A stretch of 64,000 bases of DNA from Rhodothermales bacterium. Lineage in GTDB: Bacteria; Bacteroidota; Rhodothermia; Rhodothermales; UBA10348. A program made the position numbers and the translations under genes. Below the pieces are notes generated by a model. That model was not told the DNA's origin, did no database searches, and saw nothing but the letters and a program-made list of their open reading frames with translations. The stretch lies in NCBI GenBank assembly GCA_028284865.1, contig JANQQV010000007.1:62001-126000 (forward strand). The letters are read 5' to 3'. How positions within the stretch are numbered: the stretch's first letter is position 1; each line of letters begins with the position of its first letter. Below are positions 63,541-64,000 of this stretch, in pieces.

Positions 63541-64000
63541 CAGAAGTCCCACCCGAAAAAGAATTGGCGGAATACCTTGTCCTGTCGCTGGAATCCGTCG
63601 CGATAACGTCGCCCAACATCATAACGGAGGACAAAGGCGCCGAACAGATTCATCCGGAAGCCAATGCCGGCCGCACCGAGGGTTTCCCCCGATCGAAGTT
63701 CAGGTCTGATTTCATTGTAGTCATCATTCCACGCGTGCGCGGCGTCGAAAAAGAGGGCTCCACGCAGACTCGCAATACCAAATGGAGCGAGAATGGGAAA
63801 CATGACCGATGGAGCATTCAGAATCGGGAATCGCAGCTCCTGGGAAGTGAACCACATCTTCTGACCGCGCACGTCGAACCAGCGGAACCCTCTCAGGTCC
63901 CAGCTACCACCCAGCACGAACAGCCGTGCTTCGCGTCCTTCGTTGATACGCGCCATTCCCCACGTTGCGAAGGTGATGTCTCGGGTGATGCGGAAGTATT
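63540..64000 (-). CDS. Omp85/bacterial surface antigen barrel, C-terminal part (runs off the right edge)
   Basis: The frame stays open to base 64000 (reading YFRITRDITFATWGMARINEG at the edge), so only the last 152 codons are seen. They show a barrel end: LGGSWDLRGFRW, the conserved GxxxLRGF turn region of Omp85/BamA-type barrels, then SQELRFPIL, GALFFDAAHAWND, and a terminal FFFGWDF with a C-terminal phenylalanine. It could be the BamA-like assembly factor or one of the surface-antigen barrels fused to other domains in this phylum; the N-terminal domains would decide. It is coupled to the BamB-like gene by a one-base overlap. Confidence 0.82.
   Translation of the reverse strand, partial: YFRITRDITFATWGMARINEGREARLFVLGGSWDLRGFRWFDVRGQKMWFTSQELRFPILNAPSVMFPILAPFGIASLRGALFFDAAHAWNDDYNEIRPELRSGETLGAAGIGFRMNLFGAFVLRYDVGRRYRDGFQRQDKVFRQFFFGWDF

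Overview
The window is a bacterial chromosome segment of moderately high GC. A member of the Rhodothermota/Bacteroidota group, such as a Salinibacter/Rhodothermales relative, fits best. The reasons are a type IX secretion C-terminal sorting domain, a CruF-type carotenoid hydratase fused to phytoene synthase, PgpH, a RodZ-like protein beside ligA, a BamB/Omp85 block, and one TTTG-N19-TACCTTTC element resembling Bacteroidota promoters. This assignment is inferred from gene content and not from a marker-gene tree.

Layout, 1-15.7 kb (housekeeping): 5' part of fructose-1,6-bisphosphatase, a cysteine desulfurase, murA, a very large outer-membrane protein, an FprA-type ferredoxin-NADP reductase, a CopZ-CopA copper export pair, a LacI regulator coupled to purC, and a tight minus-strand operon of LolC/E-like permease, peroxiredoxin, MoaD and MoaE. 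From 15.9 to 19.8 kb lies a striking 1279-residue protein: about 1000 residues of degenerate 52-54-residue helical repeats ending in a complete GvpL/GvpF gas-vesicle domain, with no other gvp gene nearby. From 20.1 to 24.3 kb is a plus-strand group (P5C dehydrogenase, a dehydrogenase related to 2,4-diaminopentanoate dehydrogenase, a small membrane protein, a GntR-type regulator). From 24.3 to 31.5 kb is a minus-strand operon (RodZ-like, ligA, sodium:solute symporter, pgpH).

From 31.5 to 36.5 kb is a carotenoid operon that begins with a CarH-type B12 photoreceptor carrying the WX9EH and ExHxxG ligand motifs. It continues with a CruF-CrtB fusion, CrtI and Idi, so light-controlled pigment synthesis is the likely logic. 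From 36.7 to 44 kb are membrane or surface proteins, an esterase-like lipoprotein and ahcY with a clear terminator.

From 44,142 to 57,808 lies a visibly more AT-rich genomic island of about 13.6 kb integrated in a tRNA-Pro(GGG) gene. It is bounded by a perfect 55-bp direct repeat and has its integrase beside the intact tRNA. It carries (a) a compact family-A-like polymerase palm/fingers protein behind a small coupled ORF and three 10-bp-phased repeats; (b) a type I restriction-modification operon (hsdM - PD-(D/E)XK/DUF5655-like nuclease - hsdS - hsdR) with an upstream short tyrosine recombinase and an unknown 145-residue protein; and (c) a two-gene membrane-receiver plus cytosolic histidine-kinase pair that could be an uncharacterised signalling or defence module. 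The polymerase gene and module (c) are the best candidates for undescribed biology.

From 57.8 to 64 kb the host chromosome resumes: tRNA-Pro, a MerR regulator, an EamA transporter, an outer-membrane protein with a histidine-rich stretch, and a minus-strand operon of Omp85-type barrel (partial), BamB-like lipoprotein, PEGA protein, YqeY and CvpA.
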